A stretch of DNA of 64,000 bases from Mycolicibacterium wolinskyi (GTDB lineage: Bacteria > Actinomycetota > Actinomycetes > Mycobacteriales > Mycobacteriaceae): the NCBI RefSeq assembly GCF_002101965.1, contig NZ_LQQA01000004.1, forward strand, positions 186,001 through 250,000, written 5' to 3'. The position numbers were made by a program, and so were the translations under genes. Under the pieces are notes generated by a model, which was given only the letters and a program-made list of their open reading frames with translations, was not told where the DNA came from and did not search any database. This document shows, one piece after another, positions 20,101-29,661 of the stretch; position 1 is the stretch's first letter; every line of letters begins with the position of its first letter.

Positions 20101-20697
20101 GCGATGGTCGTCGACCTCGGGATGATGGTCGAACACGATGAGTTGGGCCGGTGCATGGGCGGTCAGGGCCAGTTCGACGGCGTCGGCCACATAGTCGACG
20201 CTCGCCGCGATCACGCTCGGTTCGGTTTCGACGACGATGGGCGCCAGTGCGGCGGCCGACGAACTCGTCTGAAGCGGCACCGAAACCGCGCCGACCTGTC
20301 CGAGCGCGGTGTCGATCGCGGTGTAGTCGGCGCTGGTGAAGCCCAGGATGGCGACCCGGTCCCCGGGTGTGACACCTGACGCGTGCAGCGCCGCGGCAAG
20401 CGCGCTGACCCGGCTCCACAGTTCGCCGTAGGTGATCGTGTCGAACCGGGGGAGTAGCCGCGCGGTCGTTCGCCCGCTGACCGGGTCGACGACGAACTCG
20501 ACGGCCCGCTCACCGAGGGCGGGCCGGTCGGAATACCCCTTCAGGACGGTCCGGACGATCTGTGGCAATCGCAGCCCCGGTTCGTCGACTGCGGCAGTCA
20601 CCGACTCGCTCGGGATGGCGGCAGCGAACTGCGGGTCGGTGGCGGTCAATTCTGCAATGCGGCGTTCCAGCCGCTCTTCACGCGTATCAGTCGACAT
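17176..20697 (-). CDS. car: carboxylic acid reductase (CAR/FadD9-type), copy 2
   Basis: 1173-residue paralogue of the CAR at 13497, in tandem on the same strand. All domains and key residues are kept: [36 protein letters not shown], carrier [12 protein letters not shown], reductase [12 protein letters not shown] and [10 protein letters not shown]. It differs mainly in the adenylation N-terminus and a reductase-domain loop ([14 protein letters not shown] instead of [10 protein letters not shown]). That suggests distinct acid preference rather than a dead copy. ATG 20697 with AGAGGA seven bases upstream is preferred; a GTG directly before it is the alternative. It has its own terminator (17101-17168) and the same 22-bp operator 57 nt upstream. 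Confidence 0.96.
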   Translation of the reverse strand: MSTDTREERLERRIAELTATDPQFAAAIPSESVTAAVDEPGLRLPQIVRTVLKGYSDRPALGERAVEFVVDPVSGRTTARLLPRFDTITYGELWSRVSALAAALHASGVTPGDRVAILGFTSADYTAIDTALGQVGAVSVPLQTSSSAAALAPIVVETEPSVIAASVDYVADAVELALTAHAPAQLIVFDHHPEVDDHRDVITAAKARLAAAGSPVAIDLLPDLEKRGRALPEAPAPHSDEADPLALLIYTSGSTGAPKGAMYLQSAVAKFWRRNSKAWFGPTTASINLSFMPMSHVMGRGILYASLAAGGTCYFAARSDLSTFLEDLALVRPTELNFVPRVWEMIHGEFQSRVDSRLHDDGDRAAIETEVMDDLRRNLLGGRFISAMTGSAPISPELKAWLETFLDIHVLEGYGSTEAGMVFFDDQVQRPPVIDYKLVDVPDLGYFGTDQPYPRGELLVKTDNMFPGYYKRPEITAGVFDEDGFYRTGDIVAEIGPDQLKYVDRRNNVLKLAQGEFVTLAKLEAVFGNSPLVRQIYIYGNSARPYLLAVVVPTETAVNRYEPAELKSQIAESLQQVAREADLQSYEIPRDFIVETTPFTLENGLLTGIRKLAWPKLKAHYADRLEQLYADLADGQASELRALRANGADAPVLETVSRAAGALLGAAASDLQPDAHFTDLGGDSLSALTFGNLLREIFDVDVPVGVIVSPANDLAAIATFIESARQGTKRPSFASVHGRHSAEVAAADLTLDKFIDDQTLAAATHLPKAGSEVRTVLLTGATGFLGRYLALEWLERMDLVDGKVICLVRAKSDADARARLDATFDVGDAKLLAHYRDLAADHLEVIAGDKGEADLGLDKQTWQRLADTVDLIVDPAALVNHVLPYSELFGPNALGTAELIRIALTTKIKPYTYVSTIGVGDQIEPGRFVEDADVRVMSPVRKIDDSYANGYGNSKWAGEVLLREAHDLCGLPVSVFRCDMILADTTYSGQLNLPDMFTRMMLSLVATGIAPKSFYELDGPGGLVGNRQRAHYDGLPVEFIAEAISTLGSHVTTGFVTYHVMNPYDDGIGLDEFVDWLIDAGYHIERIADYHEWLQRLESTLRALPDKQRQASLLPLLHNYQKPEQPVLGALAPTDRFRAAVQEAKIGPDKDIPHVTAPVIVQYATNLKQLGLL

Positions 20698-20754
20698 CAC
20701 AAAGTCCTCTTGGAGACAGCTAATTTTGAACGGCGCGACGCTGCGCCCAACGTC

Positions 20755-20776
20755 TACTACGTTAGTAAAACTAAAC
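20755..20776 (-). promoter_or_regulatory. operator/promoter repeat upstream of CAR copy 2
   Basis: Identical over 22 bp to 17026-17047. It carries the same overlapping palindromes TACTA-CGT-TAGTA (20755-20767) and TTAGT-AAA-ACTAA (20762-20774). The AT-rich flank (TTATTTC next to it) is also similar to the copy 1 flank, so the core promoter may lie here too. Confidence 0.75.
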
Positions 20777-20889
20777 TTATTTCCAGATCTGCTGCCACGC
20801 GGCTGTCAATGTGCTGTGAATTCGGGCCGATCTCGAGCGGGATCGCAAATGTCCTGTTAGGCAGCCGAATTCGGTCGAAGCCGATGGCG

Positions 20890-21525
20890 TCAGTGGATTG
20901 CCGGTACCGCCCCCGCCGGGCTCCGGCGGCCGGCGAGCACCTCGACCGCCGCAACCGGATCGGGCACCGCGATCAGCAGATCGCGCGTTGCGGCTAACGC
21001 TGCCGGCGACGGCTCGACACCGCCCACCGCATCGGCAAAGTCCAGCAGGTGTACGGTCGCCTCCATCAGTGCGACCTCGGCCACCACCGCAAGCGTGGTG
21101 CTGCCGACGATCGGATATCTGATGACGGTCTGCGCGGGGCGAGACATCTCGGGCATCTGCCGCAGCCTGCCCGCGCACTCGGCGAACCGGGCGGCGGCGA
21201 CCCGCGGTGTCAACGCCGACGCCTCGGACACCGCTCGGTCCGCGATCTGATCGGCCGTGGTGTTGGCAACGCCGTCCGGTTCGTTGAAGATCCGCAGCAT
21301 CGCGGCAGCGTCGGTGATCGCCGCAGGCCCCGCCACGGTGGCGGCCGCGAGCGATTCGAACGTGGTCGGCCCGGGGCAGACGTGTGCCACGAGCGCCTCG
21401 ACCTGCCACGGGACACACCGCGTGGCGGTGCGCCACTGCACGTCGGTGAGTTCGGCGCACCGACGGCCCCAGCGTTCCCAGGCGTTGGCGAGCACATCGC
21501 GCAGTGTCACATCAGCGAGGCGCAT
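20890..21525 (-). CDS. mycothiol-dependent-enzyme-like (DinB/MDMPI fold) protein
   Basis: 211 residues of the DinB-like/maleylpyruvate isomerase N-terminal family, four-helix bundle proteins common in actinobacteria. Typical features are the N-terminal WERWGRRCAELTDVQW segment, the metal-ligand-type histidine in VEALVAHV and MEATVHLLDFADAVGG. The substrate is unknown; many relatives use mycothiol. ATG 21525 faces the divergent gene at 21594 across 68 bp. It ends 193 nt before CAR copy 2 begins; that gap holds the CAR operator and nothing else I recognise. Confidence 0.75.
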   Translation of the reverse strand: MRLADVTLRDVLANAWERWGRRCAELTDVQWRTATRCVPWQVEALVAHVCPGPTTFESLAAATVAGPAAITDAAAMLRIFNEPDGVANTTADQIADRAVSEASALTPRVAAARFAECAGRLRQMPEMSRPAQTVIRYPIVGSTTLAVVAEVALMEATVHLLDFADAVGGVEPSPAALAATRDLLIAVPDPVAAVEVLAGRRSPAGAVPAIH

Positions 21526-21593
21526 TTCTCCAGCCTAAGAGCGTTACGCCTCGGTTCGGTGTGGGTACCCAGTCGTACGACAAAGGAGGCATC

Positions 21594-22223
21594 ATGACCG
21601 AATTCGATACCCGTCGTGGCGGCAGGATGCGGATGCCGCGCAGCCGTGGCGCCGCGAGCGGGTTCCTGCTGTTGGTGCTCGGAATCTGGGGAGCGTTGAT
21701 CCCCTTCATCGGACCGTACTTCGACTTCGCCTTCACCCCGGACCAGCCGTGGACCTGGACGATGGGGCGCGGTTGGCTCGAAGTGCTTCCTGGTGCCGCG
21801 GCTGCCGTCGGCGGACTGTTGCTGCTGGCCTCAGGTAACCGGGCGACCGCCATGCTCGGCGGCTGGCTCGCCGTAGCTGCCGGCGCCTGGTTCGTGATCG
21901 GCCGGGCATTGGCCGGACCGCTCGGCCTCGGCGACGCGGGCATGCCCGTCGCGGTCACCGAAGCCAAGCAGGTGTCACTCGAGTTGGCCTACTTCTCCGG
22001 CCTGGGTGCGCTGATCGTTTTCCTCGGTGCCATGGCGCTGGGTCGGTTGTCGATCCGCAGCATCCGTGACATCGAGTACGCGCAGCGGCCCGTCGTGACG
22101 GAGCCGGTGCCGGCAGCGGCCGTTCCGGCCGGCGATGCGGCGCCCGCGACCGCGGTGCCCGCAGCGCCGAAGCGTCGCGGGCTGGGCGGCCTGTTCGGTC
22201 GGCGCCACACCCACGCGCACTAG
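21594..22223 (+). CDS. multi-pass membrane protein of unknown function
   Basis: 209 residues with four predicted transmembrane segments (about 17-37, 60-82, 86-106, 126-148). Between the first two is an extracytoplasmic loop with FTPDQPWTWTMGRGWLE. The cytoplasmic tail is Ala/Pro-rich and ends in basic RRGLGGLFGRRHTHAH. I know similar predicted membrane proteins in mycobacteria but no function. The start is fixed by a near-perfect RBS AAAGGAGG six bases before ATG. Its stop overlaps the gabT stop by 4 nt (convergent). Confidence 0.75.
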   Translation: MTEFDTRRGGRMRMPRSRGAASGFLLLVLGIWGALIPFIGPYFDFAFTPDQPWTWTMGRGWLEVLPGAAAAVGGLLLLASGNRATAMLGGWLAVAAGAWFVIGRALAGPLGLGDAGMPVAVTEAKQVSLELAYFSGLGALIVFLGAMALGRLSIRSIRDIEYAQRPVVTEPVPAAAVPAGDAAPATAVPAAPKRRGLGGLFGRRHTHAH

Positions 22224-23563
22224 AGGTCGCGCAGGATCAGCTCGAGCACATCGAGTCCTTCGATGAGCAGCTCGTCGCTGATCGTGAGCGGCGGCAGGAA
22301 CCGCAGCACATTGCCGTAAGTGCCGCAGGACAACACGATCACTCCGGCGGTGTGGGCGCCCGCGCACAACGCCTTCGTCAGCTCGGCATCGGGTTCGGTG
22401 GTGCCGGGCTTGACGAGTTCCACGGCGATCATCGCGCCGCGTCCACGTACGTCGCCGATCCGGTCGTCATCGGCCTGCAGACGCCCGAGCCGGTCTTTCA
22501 TCAGCTGCTCGATCTGCCGGGCCCGGGCGACCAGCCCGTCGGATTCGATGGTCTCGATCGTGGCGAGTGCGGCCGCACACGCGAGCGGGTTGCCGCCATA
22601 CGTGCCGCCGAGGCCCGACACGTGTGGCGAGTCCATGATCTCGGCGCGTCCGGTGACCGCCGACAGCGGCAGTCCGTCGGCGATGCCCTTCGCCGTGACG
22701 ATGAGGTCGGGGTCGATGTCTTCGTGTTCGCACGCGAACATCGCGCCGGTGCGGGCGAACCCGGTCTGCACCTCGTCGGCGATGAACACGACGTCGTTGC
22801 GGCGACACCAGTCGAGGAGCGCGGGCAGGAACCCGTCGGCGGGGACGATGAAACCGCCCTCGCCTTGGATCGGCTCGATGATGACCGCGGCCAGGTTGTC
22901 GGCGCCGATCTGCTTGTCGATCACGCTGATCGCGCGCCGCGCCGCGAGCTCACCGTCCGTGGCGAGTTCCTTGCCGAACTCGGCATCGCGGAACGGATAG
23001 GACAGGGGAGCGCGGTACACCTCGGGTGCGAACGGTCCGAAACCGTGCTTGTAGGGCATCACCTTGGCGGTGAGCGCCATCGTGAGGTTCGTGCGGCCGT
23101 GGTAGGCGTGATCGAACGCGACGACGGCGGGTTTGTGGGTGTGTGAGCGGGCGATCTTGACGGCGTTCTCGACCGCTTCCGAGCCCGAGTTGAACAAGGC
23201 CGAGCGTTTCTCGCCGCGCACCGGGGTGAGCCGGTTGAGGTGCTCGCAGACCGCCACATACTCCTCGTACGGCGTCACCATGAAGCACGTATGGGTGAAG
23301 TCGCCGGCCTGTGCGCGCACCGCCTCGACGACTCGTGGCGAGGCGTTGCCGATCGTCGTGACGGCGATGCCGGAGCCGAGGTCGATCAGCCGGTTGCCGT
23401 CGACGTCCTCGACGATGCCGCCACCGGCCCGCGCGGCGTAGACCGGCATGGTGGTGCCGACCCCGCGGGCGACGGCCGTGGTCTTACGGTCGATGAGGGC
23501 CTGGGAGTTCGGGCCGGGGATGGCGGTGGCCAGGTGACGGCTCTGTTCTAGATGGCTCAACAC
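22220..23563 (-). CDS. gabT: 4-aminobutyrate aminotransferase
   Basis: 447-residue class III PLP aminotransferase turning GABA and 2-oxoglutarate into succinate semialdehyde and glutamate. FNSGSEAVENAVKIAR, FDHAYHGRTNLTMALTAK, the PLP aspartate in VVFIADEVQTGFARTG and the Schiff-base lysine in TAKGIADGLPLSAV are all present. The start is TTG 23563 with AGGAGT five bases upstream; the resulting N-terminus (SHLEQSRHLATAIPGPNSQAL) aligns with my recollection of the M. tuberculosis protein, and no ATG/GTG fits. It lies directly after the CAR region in mycobacteria; a link is not established. Confidence 0.95.
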   Translation of the reverse strand: MLSHLEQSRHLATAIPGPNSQALIDRKTTAVARGVGTTMPVYAARAGGGIVEDVDGNRLIDLGSGIAVTTIGNASPRVVEAVRAQAGDFTHTCFMVTPYEEYVAVCEHLNRLTPVRGEKRSALFNSGSEAVENAVKIARSHTHKPAVVAFDHAYHGRTNLTMALTAKVMPYKHGFGPFAPEVYRAPLSYPFRDAEFGKELATDGELAARRAISVIDKQIGADNLAAVIIEPIQGEGGFIVPADGFLPALLDWCRRNDVVFIADEVQTGFARTGAMFACEHEDIDPDLIVTAKGIADGLPLSAVTGRAEIMDSPHVSGLGGTYGGNPLACAAALATIETIESDGLVARARQIEQLMKDRLGRLQADDDRIGDVRGRGAMIAVELVKPGTTEPDAELTKALCAGAHTAGVIVLSCGTYGNVLRFLPPLTISDELLIEGLDVLELILRDL

Positions 23564-23822
23564 TGACTCCTGCGAACGGACGGCGGCGCGGTGAGATGGA
23601 GCGCGTTTCGAGCCTAGTCGCCACGGTTCGGCATCAATCGGTTTTGCCTTCGATCATGATTAGGCACCGGCCAGGCATGGCGATTAGTGTCGCTAACAGC
23701 TGCTCAAGGAGATGGGGCCCTCGGCGCTGCGCTGGGGCAATGGCAGACTGGACAACTACGAGGTGTTGGGCCCGCGCGTCCGGACACCGTATATACGACT
23801 CGAAACGAAAGACAGTGCTGCC

Positions 23823-24179
23823 ATGGATCTGGTCATCTTCCTGCCCCTGCTGATCATCATGGGCGCATTCATGTTCTTTGCGTCGCGACGGCAGAAGAAG
23901 GCGATGCAGGCCACCATCGACCTGCACAACTCGCTGCAGATCGGCGACCGGATCCACACCACGTCCGGTCTGCAGGGCACCATCACCGGCATCACCGACG
24001 ACAACATCGATCTGGAGATCGCTCCCGGGGTCGTCACCACCTGGATGAAGCTCGCGGTCCGCGACCGCATCGAGTCCGACACCGACGATTCCTATGACGA
24101 CGATGACGCGACTCCCGCGGCCACCGAGCTGACCGAAAGCACCGGTGTGACCGACACGGACGGTCTGAAGAAAGACTGA
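23823..24179 (+). CDS. yajC: preprotein translocase subunit YajC
   Basis: 118 residues: a single N-terminal membrane helix (residues 2-20, DLVIFLPLLIIMGAFMFF), the basic SRRQKKAMQ stretch, and the conserved LQIGDRIHTTSGLQGTITGITDD domain. The acidic tail is rich in Asp. YajC accompanies SecDF. The start ATG 23823 is set by conservation; no strong RBS is visible. The 259-nt gap before it (23564-23822) separates it from divergent gabT and contains the -10-like TATACG near 23792 but no gene. Confidence 0.92.
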   Translation: MDLVIFLPLLIIMGAFMFFASRRQKKAMQATIDLHNSLQIGDRIHTTSGLQGTITGITDDNIDLEIAPGVVTTWMKLAVRDRIESDTDDSYDDDDATPAATELTESTGVTDTDGLKKD

Positions 24180-24251
24180 CAGCAGACCACACAGGACAAG
24201 CACGTACCCTTTGCGGTGCTGACGAACTGATCTCAAGGAGACCTAAGCAAC

Positions 24252-26117
24252 GTGGCATCGTCTTCGGCGCCGGTGCACCCTGCCCGCTACCTGACGCTTT
24301 TTCTGGTGCTGCTTGTCGGCGTCTACCTACTGGTGTTCCTGACCGGTGACAAGCAGGCCAAACCCAAACTCGGCATCGACCTGCAGGGCGGTACCCGGGT
24401 CACGCTGACCGCGCGCACCCCGGACGGCTCGGCGCCCACCAGGGAAGCCCTGAACCAGGCCCAGCAGATCATCAGTGCCCGCGTCGACGGCCTTGGTGTG
24501 TCCGGCTCAGAGGTCGTCATCGACGGCGACAACCTGGTCATCACCGTGCCGGGCAACGACGGCAACGAGGCGCGCAACCTCGGACAGACCGCCCGCCTGT
24601 ACGTGCGGCCCGTGATCCACGCGATGGCGGCCAAACCGCCCGCCGCGGACAACGGCCAACCGCCGGCCGGAGCACCCGCGGCGCCAGGCGCACCCGGTGC
24701 GCCCGGCGGACTTCCCGGCCTGCCGGGCGGCCTGCCAGGAATGCCCGGCCTGCCCGGGATGCCACCGATCCAGCCGCCGCCCGGAGCCCCGCAGGAAGCG
24801 CCGCCCGCGGGATCGCTGCCCGCCGAGGCACCGCCCGCCGGCGAGCCCGCACCGCAACCTCGGCCCTACCCGCTGGAGCCGGCACCCGGTGAGCCGACCC
24901 CGGCACCCGCACCCGGTGAGCCGGCCCCGGCGCCGGGTGAAGCGCCTGCCCCCGCGCCCGGCTCGCCGGCGCCCGATGGGCCGAAGCCGAATGAACCGAA
25001 AGCCGATCTGGCGCAACGGATTGCCGATGAGAAGCAGCTGCGGCAGAGCACCGACCCGTCGATCCAGATCCTGGCCCTGCAGTTCCAGGCCACGCGTTGT
25101 GGTGAGGACGATGTGCTGGCCGGCAACGACGACCCCAACCTGCCGCTGATCACGTGCTCGACGGACGGGCAGACGGTCTACCTGCTCAACAAGTCGATCA
25201 TGAGCGGCGAGGAGATCCAGAACGCCACGTCCGGCCTGGACCAGCAGCAGGGACAGTACGTCGTCGACGTCGAGTTCAAGAGCGGCGGCGCCAAGACGTG
25301 GGCGGACTTCACCGCCGCCAACGTCGGCACACAGACGGCGTTCACACTGGACTCGAAGGTCGTCAGCGCGCCCGAGATCCGCGAAGCCATACCGGGCGGA
25401 AACACTCAGATCACCGGCAACTTCACCGCCGATTCGGCGCGCGAACTGGCCAACGTGCTCAAGTACGGCTCGCTGCCGCTGTCCTTCGAATCCTCGGAGG
25501 CCGAAACGGTTTCGGCGACGCTGGGCCTGTCCTCACTGCGGGCCGGCCTGATCGCCGGTGCGATCGGGCTCGCGGCCGTGCTGCTGTACTCGCTGCTGTA
25601 TTACCGCGTTCTGGGCCTGCTCGTCGCGCTGTCCCTCGTCGCTTCCGGCGCAGTGGTCTACGCGATTCTCGTGCTGCTCGGCAGATACATCGGCTACACG
25701 CTCGACCTGGCCGGTATCGCCGGTCTGATCATCGGTATCGGTACGACGGCGGACTCGTTCGTGGTGTTCTTCGAACGCATCAAAGACGAGATACGCGAAG
25801 GGCGTTCGTTCCGGTCGGCGGTGCCGCGAGGCTGGGCGCGTGCCCGCAAGACCATCGTGTCGGGTAACGCGGTCACCTTCCTGGCCGCCGCGGTGTTGTA
25901 CTTCCTGGCGATCGGCCAGGTGAAGGGCTTCGCGTTCACGCTGGGCTTGACCACGATCCTCGACCTTGTCGTGGTGTTCCTGGTGACCTGGCCGTTGGTG
26001 TACCTGGCGTCCAAGTCGCCGACGATGGCCAAACCGGGACTGAACGGACTCGGCGCGGTGCAGCAGATCGCGCGGGAACGCCGGGAGGCTTCGCATGCGA
26101 CCGCGGGACGGGGATAG
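24252..26117 (+). CDS. secD: protein translocase subunit SecD with a long proline-rich insertion
   Basis: 621-residue RND-type subunit that uses the proton motive force to help release exported proteins. The cytoplasmic N-terminus leads into helix 1 (about 15-33), then D1 ([13 protein letters not shown]). A Pro/Gly/Ala-rich region covers residues 126-247 with PGxPG and PAPGEP repeats. The main periplasmic domain follows ([29 protein letters not shown]), then five further helices with [19 protein letters not shown] (helix 4/5 family motif). GTG start with AAGGAG upstream. The insertion is much longer than in enterobacterial SecD. secF follows after 4 nt. Confidence 0.95.
   Translation: MASSSAPVHPARYLTLFLVLLVGVYLLVFLTGDKQAKPKLGIDLQGGTRVTLTARTPDGSAPTREALNQAQQIISARVDGLGVSGSEVVIDGDNLVITVPGNDGNEARNLGQTARLYVRPVIHAMAAKPPAADNGQPPAGAPAAPGAPGAPGGLPGLPGGLPGMPGLPGMPPIQPPPGAPQEAPPAGSLPAEAPPAGEPAPQPRPYPLEPAPGEPTPAPAPGEPAPAPGEAPAPAPGSPAPDGPKPNEPKADLAQRIADEKQLRQSTDPSIQILALQFQATRCGEDDVLAGNDDPNLPLITCSTDGQTVYLLNKSIMSGEEIQNATSGLDQQQGQYVVDVEFKSGGAKTWADFTAANVGTQTAFTLDSKVVSAPEIREAIPGGNTQITGNFTADSARELANVLKYGSLPLSFESSEAETVSATLGLSSLRAGLIAGAIGLAAVLLYSLLYYRVLGLLVALSLVASGAVVYAILVLLGRYIGYTLDLAGIAGLIIGIGTTADSFVVFFERIKDEIREGRSFRSAVPRGWARARKTIVSGNAVTFLAAAVLYFLAIGQVKGFAFTLGLTTILDLVVVFLVTWPLVYLASKSPTMAKPGLNGLGAVQQIARERREASHATAGRG
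24627..24994 (+). repeat. Pro/Gly/Ala-rich coding repeat inside secD
   Basis: Codes for about 120 residues composed almost only of Pro, Gly, Ala, Glu and Leu/Met. Units resemble PG(L/M/A)PG early and PAPGEP later. At DNA level GCACCCGGTGAGCCG occurs at 24882-24896 and again at 24909-24923, a 27-bp period, so replication slippage can alter its length. Confidence 0.8.
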
Positions 26118-26121
26118 ACAG

Positions 26122-27402
26122 ATGGCCGCCAAGAACACAAAAGCAACCGAAACCGACACCACCGACACCGCAGTGGAAGCGCCAGGCATCGAGTCGACGG
26201 CGCTGCCCAAGCACGGATTCTTCGTCCGGCTCTACACCGGTACCGGCGCGTTCGAGGTCATCGGCCGCCGCAAGCTCTGGTACACGGTCAGCGGGATCAT
26301 CGTCGCGATCTCGATCGCGGCCATGGTGTTGCGTGGCTTCACCTTCGGCATCGACTTCGAGGGCGGCACCAAGGTGTCGATGCCGACGGCCGGTGCTCAG
26401 GGCACCATCACTGTCCAGCAGGTCGAAGACGTCTTCAACAAGACGCTCGGTCGCGCACCGGAATCCGTTGTGACGGTGGGTAGCGGCGGCTCGGCCACAG
26501 TGCAGATCCGCTCGGAGACACTGTCCAACGAGGAAGCCGAGAAGCTGCGCACCGCGCTGTTCGACGCGTTCCAGCCGAAGGGCAGCGACGGGCAGCCGAG
26601 CAAGCAGGTGATCAGCGACTCCGCGGTGTCGGAAACGTGGGGCGGGCAGATCACCCAGAAGGCGTTGATCGCGCTCGTGGTGTTCCTGGTCCTCGCGGCC
26701 ATCTACATCACCTGGCGCTATGAGCGCTACATGGCCATCGCCGCGCTGGCGACATTGGTGTTCGACCTCGTCGTCACCGCCGGTGTCTACGCACTGGTGG
26801 GATTCGAGGTCACGCCGGCCACCGTGATCGGCCTGCTGACGATTCTCGGTTTCTCGCTGTACGACACCGTGATCGTGTTCGACAAGGTCGAGGAGAACAC
26901 CAACGGCTTCGAGCACACGACCCGGCGAACGTTCGCCGAGCAGGCCAACCTCGCGGTCAACCAGACGTTCATGCGATCGATCAACACGAGCCTCATCTCG
27001 GTGCTGCCCATCGTGGCGTTGATCGTCGTGGCGGTCTGGCTGCTCGGTGTCGGCACCTTGATGGACCTGGCGCTGGTTCAGCTCGTCGGCGTCATCGTGG
27101 GCACCTACTCGTCGATCTACTTCGCGACCCCGCTGCTGGTGTCGCTGCGCGAACGCACCGAGCTGGTGCGCAAGCACACCCGGAAGGTGCTCAATCGCAG
27201 GCAGCCGGGCAAGGCCGGTGCGACGAAGCCGGCCCAGCCGGCCACCGCCGAGTCGGACGACGTCGAGGACTCCGACAGCGAGCCGGTCAGCGCCGGAGCC
27301 GGTCAGCCCGCCGCGGCCAAGCCCGCACCGGGAGCACGTCCGTCGCGGCCGTCGACGTCGAAGACAGGTCGTCCGTCCGGTAAACGAACCACCCGGCGGT
27401 AA
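26122..27402 (+). CDS. secF: protein translocase subunit SecF
   Basis: 426-residue partner of SecD. After an extended N-terminus (KNTKATETDTTDTAVEAPGIE) come helix 1 (TVSGIIVAISIAAMVL), the periplasmic domain opening FGIDFEGGTKVSMP, and helices 2-6 with VIGLLTILGFSLYDTVIVFDKVEEN and NQTFMRSINTSL. The C-terminal 85 residues are cytoplasmic, low-complexity and basic (RPSTSKTGRPSGKRTTRR). ATG 26122 is chosen; an upstream in-frame ATG would overlap secD. It is followed after 5 nt by a lipoprotein gene in the same operon. Confidence 0.95.
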   Translation: MAAKNTKATETDTTDTAVEAPGIESTALPKHGFFVRLYTGTGAFEVIGRRKLWYTVSGIIVAISIAAMVLRGFTFGIDFEGGTKVSMPTAGAQGTITVQQVEDVFNKTLGRAPESVVTVGSGGSATVQIRSETLSNEEAEKLRTALFDAFQPKGSDGQPSKQVISDSAVSETWGGQITQKALIALVVFLVLAAIYITWRYERYMAIAALATLVFDLVVTAGVYALVGFEVTPATVIGLLTILGFSLYDTVIVFDKVEENTNGFEHTTRRTFAEQANLAVNQTFMRSINTSLISVLPIVALIVVAVWLLGVGTLMDLALVQLVGVIVGTYSSIYFATPLLVSLRERTELVRKHTRKVLNRRQPGKAGATKPAQPATAESDDVEDSDSEPVSAGAGQPAAAKPAPGARPSRPSTSKTGRPSGKRTTRR

Positions 27403-27407
27403 ACCGG

Positions 27408-29075
27408 ATGGCTCATCACGGGGCCATCGCCCGAGTGCGGACAGCCGCGACGGTGATGACGCTGTCGCTGCTGGCCGGCATCGGTCTCGCGGCGTGTGCG
27501 GGGGGATCGGCCGATGAGATCGACTACGCCGTCGACGGCACACTGACCACCTACAACACCAACACCGTGGCGGGTGCGGCCTCGGGCGGGCCGCAGGCGT
27601 TCGCGCGGGCACTGACCGGTTTCACCTATCACGGGCCCGACGGCCAGGTCGTTGCCGATCACGACTTCGGCTCGGTGTCGGTGGTCGGACGGGCCCCGCT
27701 CGTGCTCGACTACGTGATCAGCGACAAGGCGGTCTACTCGGACGGCAAGCCGATCACGTGTGACGACCTCGTGCTGGCGTGGGCCGCGCAGTCGGGCCGG
27801 TTCCCCGGATTCGATGCGGCCAGTCGGGCCGGCTATCGCGACATCGGTTCGGTGGACTGTGCGCCGGGCCAGAAGCGTGCCAGGGTGTCGTTCGCCCAGG
27901 ACCGCGGGTTCCTCGACTACGGCCATCTGTTCTCGGCGACGTCGCTCATGCCGTCGCACGTCATCGCCGATGAACTCGGCGTCGGGGACGGTGGTGTGAC
28001 GACCGCGCTGCAGACCTCTGATCTGGTCGCGATCGAGCGCATCGCGCAGGCCTGGAACACCACCTGGGATCTGAAGCCCGATCTCGACCTGAAGCGGTTC
28101 CCGTCGTCCGGTCCGTACCGGCTGGACTCGGTTTCCGAGGACGGCTCGGTCGTTCTGGTGGCCAACGACAAGTGGTGGGGCACCCCGCCCGTCACCAACA
28201 AGATCACCGTGTGGCCGCGCGGCGCCGACATCCAGGAACGCGTGAACGAAGGGGCGTTCGACGTCGTCGACATCGCGACCGGCTCGTCCGGTCTGCTCAA
28301 CCTGCCCGACGACTACGTGAGCACCGACACCCCGTCGGCCGGCATCGAACAACTCATCTTCGCGCCCGGCGGTCCGCTCGGTGCGACGCCCGCGCGGCGT
28401 GCCGTCGCGTTGTGCACCCCGCGCGACGTGATCGCCCGCAACGCCGAGATGCCGATCGCCAACGCTCGCCTGAGCCCGGCCGTCGAGGACGCGTTCAGCG
28501 CGGCCGAGGGAGTCGCAGAAGCCGGCCAGTTCAGCGTCGCGAACCCCCAGGCGGCCCGCGAGGCGATCGACAACCGGCCGCTGACGGTTCGCATCGGGTA
28601 TCAGACACCCAACGCGCGACTGGCCGCCACCGTCGGGGCGATCGCGAAATCCTGTGCCGCGGCGGGTATCACCGTGCAGGACGCCGGGTCCGAGACGGCG
28701 GGCCCGGTGGCATTGCGCAACAACGAGATCGATGCGCTGCTGGCCAGCACGGGCGGCGCCGCGGGCAGTGGATCCTCGGGTTCGTCGGCGATCGACGCCT
28801 ACACACTGCACTTCGGCAACGGCAACAACCTGCCCGCGTACAACAATGAGCGCATCGACGGCATCATCGACGCGCAGGCTGTGACGTCGGATCCGAAGGA
28901 GCTTGCGCGGTTGGTCGGGGAGGGCGCACCGATCCTGTGGGCCGACGTGCCGACCCTGCCGCTGTACCGCCAGCAGCGCACCGTGCTGACATCGACGAAG
29001 ATGTACGCCGTGAGCAGCAATCCGACCCGATGGGGCGCCGGCTGGAACATGGACCGCTGGAAGTTGTCGCGATGA
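27408..29075 (+). CDS. family 5 extracellular solute-binding lipoprotein
   Basis: 555 residues. The lipobox signal peptide ends [10 protein letters not shown] (lipidated Cys near residue 30), followed by an oligopeptide-binding-protein fold (SBP_bac_5 type) with [35 protein letters not shown] and SGPYRLDSV. No permease genes lie next to it. The gene corresponds in position to Rv2585c and lies within the secDF-apt-relA operon, so it may use distant partners or have another envelope role. Its stop overlaps the apt ATG by 4 nt. Confidence 0.87.
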   Translation: MAHHGAIARVRTAATVMTLSLLAGIGLAACAGGSADEIDYAVDGTLTTYNTNTVAGAASGGPQAFARALTGFTYHGPDGQVVADHDFGSVSVVGRAPLVLDYVISDKAVYSDGKPITCDDLVLAWAAQSGRFPGFDAASRAGYRDIGSVDCAPGQKRARVSFAQDRGFLDYGHLFSATSLMPSHVIADELGVGDGGVTTALQTSDLVAIERIAQAWNTTWDLKPDLDLKRFPSSGPYRLDSVSEDGSVVLVANDKWWGTPPVTNKITVWPRGADIQERVNEGAFDVVDIATGSSGLLNLPDDYVSTDTPSAGIEQLIFAPGGPLGATPARRAVALCTPRDVIARNAEMPIANARLSPAVEDAFSAAEGVAEAGQFSVANPQAAREAIDNRPLTVRIGYQTPNARLAATVGAIAKSCAAAGITVQDAGSETAGPVALRNNEIDALLASTGGAAGSGSSGSSAIDAYTLHFGNGNNLPAYNNERIDGIIDAQAVTSDPKELARLVGEGAPILWADVPTLPLYRQQRTVLTSTKMYAVSSNPTRWGAGWNMDRWKLSR

Positions 29076-29617
29076 GCCTGGACGAGGGAAGACTCGCGGA
29101 AGTCTCGAAGCTGATCGCGTCGATGACTCGGGAGGTCGCCGACTTCCCCGAACCCGGTGTTCAGTTCAAGGACCTGACCCCGCTGCTCGCCAGCGCGGAC
29201 GGATTGCGGGCGGTCACCGATGCGCTCGCGGCCACCGCCAACGGAGCTGACCTGGTGGCCGGGCTGGATGCGCGCGGCTTCCTGTTGGGGGCTGCGGTCG
29301 CCACCCGGCTCGGCACCGGTGTGCTCGCGGTCCGCAAAGGCGGCAAGCTTCCGCCGCCGGTGCACAGTGCGACATACCAGCTCGAGTACGGCAAGGCCAC
29401 GCTGGAGATCCCCGCCGAAGGAATTGACATCACCGGCCGCAACGTTGTGATTATCGACGATGTGCTGGCCACCGGCGGCACCTTGGCGGCGGCGGCGCGC
29501 CTGCTCACCGATGGCGGCGCGAACGTGACGAATGCGGCGGTGGTACTCGAGCTGACCGCGCTGGGCGGTCGCGAAGCAGTGGCACCCCTCGCAGTTAGCA
29601 GCTTGCATACGGTGTGA
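29072..29617 (+). CDS. apt: adenine phosphoribosyltransferase
   Basis: 181-residue purine salvage enzyme converting adenine and PRPP to AMP. The PRPP-binding motif [14 protein letters not shown] lies near residues 126-139. [32 protein letters not shown] and a flexible loop with [20 protein letters not shown] are typical. ATG overlaps the upstream lipoprotein stop. It precedes the relA-type gene by 44 nt, a pairing also seen in M. tuberculosis. Confidence 0.95.
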   Translation: MSLDEGRLAEVSKLIASMTREVADFPEPGVQFKDLTPLLASADGLRAVTDALAATANGADLVAGLDARGFLLGAAVATRLGTGVLAVRKGGKLPPPVHSATYQLEYGKATLEIPAEGIDITGRNVVIIDDVLATGGTLAAAARLLTDGGANVTNAAVVLELTALGGREAVAPLAVSSLHTV

Positions 29618-29661
29618 GGGATATCCTCGAAATCTCAGGTGAACAGTAGGAGGTGACGACG

